Shown: one piece after another, positions 61,927 to 64,000 of the stretch | Layout: every line of letters begins with the position of its first letter | How positions within the stretch are numbered: the first letter of the stretch is position 1 | Assembly: GCF_022808855.1 (NCBI RefSeq) | Contig: NZ_JAKZLF010000010.1 | Coordinates: forward strand, 1-64,000 | DNA: 64,000 nt | Direction: 5' to 3' | From: Anaeromyxobacter soli | GTDB taxonomy: Bacteria; Myxococcota; Myxococcia; Myxococcales; Anaeromyxobacteraceae | Notes under the pieces: model-generated | What the model saw: only the letters and a program-made list of their open reading frames with translations | The model's database searches: none | What the model was told of the DNA's origin: nothing | Program-made: the position numbers and the translations under genes

Positions 61927-64000
61927 GGCTTCCCATCTACGGTCAGAAGACGGCGCTCGAGACGCGCCGCTGGAAGAGCATCGACGAGCTCGCGGGGCGA
62001 GCGGACGCCGAGCCCGGCGAGTTCCCGGAGGGCGCCGCCGAGACGCCCGCGGGGTTCTCCCGGCGCGGCTTCCTCCAGATCCTCGGCGCCTCCGCGGCGT
62101 TCGCCGGCCTCGCCTGCAAGCCGCCGCGCGAGAAGCTCGTGCCCTACGTGCGCAAGCCGGAGGCGGTGACGCCGAGCGTCCCCGTGGGCTACGCGACGGC
62201 GCGGAGCGACGAGGGCTACGCCGTCGGGCTCGTCGTGCAGGCGTTCGAGGGCCGGCCGGTCAAGGTCGAGGGGAACCGCCTGCACCCGGCGAGCCTCGGC
62301 GGCACCGACGCAATCACCCAGGCGATGGTGCTCGACCTCTACGATCCGGCGCGCCTCGCGGGGTTCACGCGCGGCGGCCGCGCGCTCGCGTGGTCGGCGG
62401 TCCTCCAGGAGATCGCGGCGCTCGCCCGCGAGCACGACAAGGACGGCGGTGCGCGGCTGCGCTTCCTCGTCGCCCCGACGAGCTCGCCGACCGTCGCCGA
62501 CCTGCGCCGCCGGCTCCTCGAGCGCTTCCCGAAGGCGCGCTTCGACACGTGGGCGCCGGCGGGCGGGGACGCGGCGCAGCGCGCCGGCGCCGCCATCGCG
62601 CTCGGCCGCCCGCTCGACGCCACCTTCGAGGTCGCGAAGGCGGACGTGATCCTGTCGCTCGACTCCGACTTCCTCGCCACCGAGGGCGAGCACCTGCGCA
62701 GCGCGCGCGAGTTCGCCTCGCGCCGCGAGGGCGAGCGCATGAACCGGCTCTACGTGGCCGAGCCGCGCTTCTCGGTGACGGGGGGCATGGCCGACCACCG
62801 GTTCCGCATGCGCGGCGCCGAGGTCGCGGCGTTCGCGCGGGCGGTCGCCGCGGAGCTCGCCCAGGCGGGCGTGGCGGGACTCGCGCCGCTCGGCGCGCGC
62901 GCCGAGGGCGAGCATGCCCGGGCCGCCAGGGCCGTCGCGAAGGATCTCGCCGGCGCCCGCGGGCGCTCGCTCATCGTCGCGGGTGCGCGGCAGCCGCCGG
63001 CGGTCCACGCGCTCGCCGCCGCGATGAACGAGGCGCTCGGGAACGTCGGGCCCGTCGTGCGCTGGCGCGCGCCCGTGCTGGTCGATCCCCAGGCCGGCCC
63101 GGATGCGCTCCGCGCGCTCGCCGCCGAGGTGCAGGCCGGCAAGGTCGACACGCTCGTCGTGACCGCCTGGAACCCGCTCCACACCGCGCCCGCCGACCTC
63201 GAGCTGCGCAAGGTGTTCGGCAAGGTGAAGAACTCGATGGTCCTCGCGCTCCGCGACGACGAGACGGTGCGGGCGGCGAGCTGGCGGCTCGCGGCGAGCC
63301 ACCCGCTCGAGTCCTGGGGCGATCTCCGCTCGCGGGACGGCACCGTCACGGTCGTGCAGCCGCTCATCTCGCCGCTCCACGAGAGCACGACCGAGGTGGA
63401 CCTCTTCGCCGCGTTCCTCGGCGAGGGCGAGCGCGGCGCCTGGCGCCTCGTGCGCGACGGCTGGCGCAGCCGCTCCGGGGCGCCGCCGGCCCCGCTGCCG
63501 CTCTCCGGCCCCGCCGCCGCCTCGAACCCGGCCGACACCAACCGGCCCCGCCCGCCGGATCCCTTCGACAGGACCTGGGACGAGTGGCTCGCGGCCGGCC
63601 TCCTCACGGAGAGCGCCGGCCGCCCGGAGGACGCGAAGGTCGACCCCGCCCGCGTCGCGGACGCGCTCGGGAAGCTCCCCGCCCCCGCGGGCGGCATCGA
63701 GCTCGGCTTCGCGCCCGACTACAAGGTCTGGGACGGCCGCTTCCTCGAGAACGCCTGGCTGCAGGAGCTGCCGGATCCCATCACCAAGCTCACCTGGGAG
63801 AACGCCGCCCACCTCTCGCCCGCGACCGCCAGGCGGCTCGGGCTCGAGTCGGGCGAGCTCGTCGAGCTCGCCCGCGGCGGCCGCGCGGTGGTCGCGCCGG
63901 TGCTCGTCGTCCCCGGCCACGCCGACGACGCGGTCACGGTCGCGCTCGGCTACGGCCAGCGGGTCGCCGGGGCGGTCGGCCAGGGCGCGGGCTTCGACGC
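61914..64000 (+). CDS. actB: Alternative complex III subunit ActB (molybdopterin-oxidoreductase-like, Fe-S), partial
   Basis: This frame starts at ATG (MPSLGLPIYGQK) inside the end of actA and stays open to the window edge, so the gene is truncated on the right (at least 695 residues). A TAT-type sequence, FSRRGFLQILGASAAFAGLAC, near residue 50 marks export. Following sequence (PPREKLVPYVRKPEAVTP, VKVEGNRLHPASLGGTDA, VILSLDSDFLATEGEH, LVVTAWNPLHTAPA) matches the ActB N-terminal domain, a molybdopterin-oxidoreductase fold lacking the cofactor. The ferredoxin-like C-terminal domain should follow beyond the window. It is co-translated with actA. Confidence 0.93.
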   Translation, partial: MPSLGLPIYGQKTALETRRWKSIDELAGRADAEPGEFPEGAAETPAGFSRRGFLQILGASAAFAGLACKPPREKLVPYVRKPEAVTPSVPVGYATARSDEGYAVGLVVQAFEGRPVKVEGNRLHPASLGGTDAITQAMVLDLYDPARLAGFTRGGRALAWSAVLQEIAALAREHDKDGGARLRFLVAPTSSPTVADLRRRLLERFPKARFDTWAPAGGDAAQRAGAAIALGRPLDATFEVAKADVILSLDSDFLATEGEHLRSAREFASRREGERMNRLYVAEPRFSVTGGMADHRFRMRGAEVAAFARAVAAELAQAGVAGLAPLGARAEGEHARAARAVAKDLAGARGRSLIVAGARQPPAVHALAAAMNEALGNVGPVVRWRAPVLVDPQAGPDALRALAAEVQAGKVDTLVVTAWNPLHTAPADLELRKVFGKVKNSMVLALRDDETVRAASWRLAASHPLESWGDLRSRDGTVTVVQPLISPLHESTTEVDLFAAFLGEGERGAWRLVRDGWRSRSGAPPAPLPLSGPAAASNPADTNRPRPPDPFDRTWDEWLAAGLLTESAGRPEDAKVDPARVADALGKLPAPAGGIELGFAPDYKVWDGRFLENAWLQELPDPITKLTWENAAHLSPATARRLGLESGELVELARGGRAVVAPVLVVPGHADDAVTVALGYGQRVAGAVGQGAGFD

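Noticed and set aside
61923-63920. A 665-codon minus-strand open frame at the right edge.
   Set aside because: The plus strand here carries actB, with a TAT motif and overlap with actA. The minus frame is a shadow.

Overview
The window is very GC-rich and densely coded, with G or C at most third codon positions and frequent GTG/TTG starts. The gene content suggests a Myxococcota chromosome, most likely Anaeromyxobacter-like. Pointers are an alternative complex III locus (pentahaem ActA plus ActB), many histidine kinases, a stressosome operon, a rubrerythrin/GlpC-like/DUF3501 cluster and a myxobacterial-type HNH remnant. This assignment is inference from gene content; no database search was possible. 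I saw no tRNA or rRNA gene, CRISPR array, intact insertion sequence or prophage.

Layout. 0.1-8.3 kb: an Omp85-type barrel protein, an HhH-GPD glycosylase-like protein, a stand-alone AsnC effector domain, then minus-strand genes for an AI-2E-family permease, a flavin reductase-like protein, a metallo-beta-lactamase-fold hydrolase, apt, a LysM/M23 lipoprotein overlapping surE, and a MarR regulator. 8.4-15 kb: a GAF histidine kinase, an MFS permease, a YbaK deacylase, a methyltransferase-like protein beside a miniature radical SAM protein, and a NapH-type polyferredoxin. 15.2-22.0 kb: a six-gene stressosome/two-component operon, rsbR-rsbS-rsbT, an ATPase-PP2C phosphatase, an RsbT-like/hybrid kinase and a REC-PAS-GAF kinase, joined by short overlaps. 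This is the most interesting block. 22.1-29.4 kb: universal stress protein, SRPBCC protein, DHOD-like protein, diacylglycerol kinase, the rubrerythrin/Fe-S oxidoreductase/DUF3501 cluster, two very small genes, a DnaQ-like exonuclease and a DJ-1/PfpI protein. 29.4-30.9 kb: a gene-poor patch with an N-terminally decayed HNH endonuclease gene.

30.9-44.1 kb: a cNMP/CBS/DUF294 nucleotidyltransferase, an outer-membrane protein, an APS-kinase-like protein overlapping a small-molecule phosphotransferase, an Lgt variant, a J-domain/zinc-ribbon protein, a response regulator and epimerase, a CNNM/CorC protein with a probable CTG start, an Acg-type nitroreductase and a methyltransferase. 44.1-48.2 kb: sucA-sucB, with a perfect 12-bp palindrome at the sucA start. 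48.3-53.6 kb: a SnoaL-like secreted protein, a DUF72 protein, a stand-alone LigD-type ligase and hrpB. 53.8-59.3 kb: a chemoreceptor, then clpA, clpS and aat, which together cover the bacterial N-end rule pathway from tagging to unfolding. 59.4-64 kb: a glycine-zipper envelope protein, a sigma factor fused to a zinc anti-sigma domain, and divergently actA and actB. actB runs off the right edge.

Together the genes describe an envelope-rich, respiring bacterium with strong signalling capacity. The stressosome operon appears to feed a partner-switching module into phosphorelay proteins. Rubrerythrin, USP and DJ-1 point to oxidative and general stress handling, and the 2-oxoglutarate dehydrogenase and alternative complex III genes to respiratory carbon oxidation.
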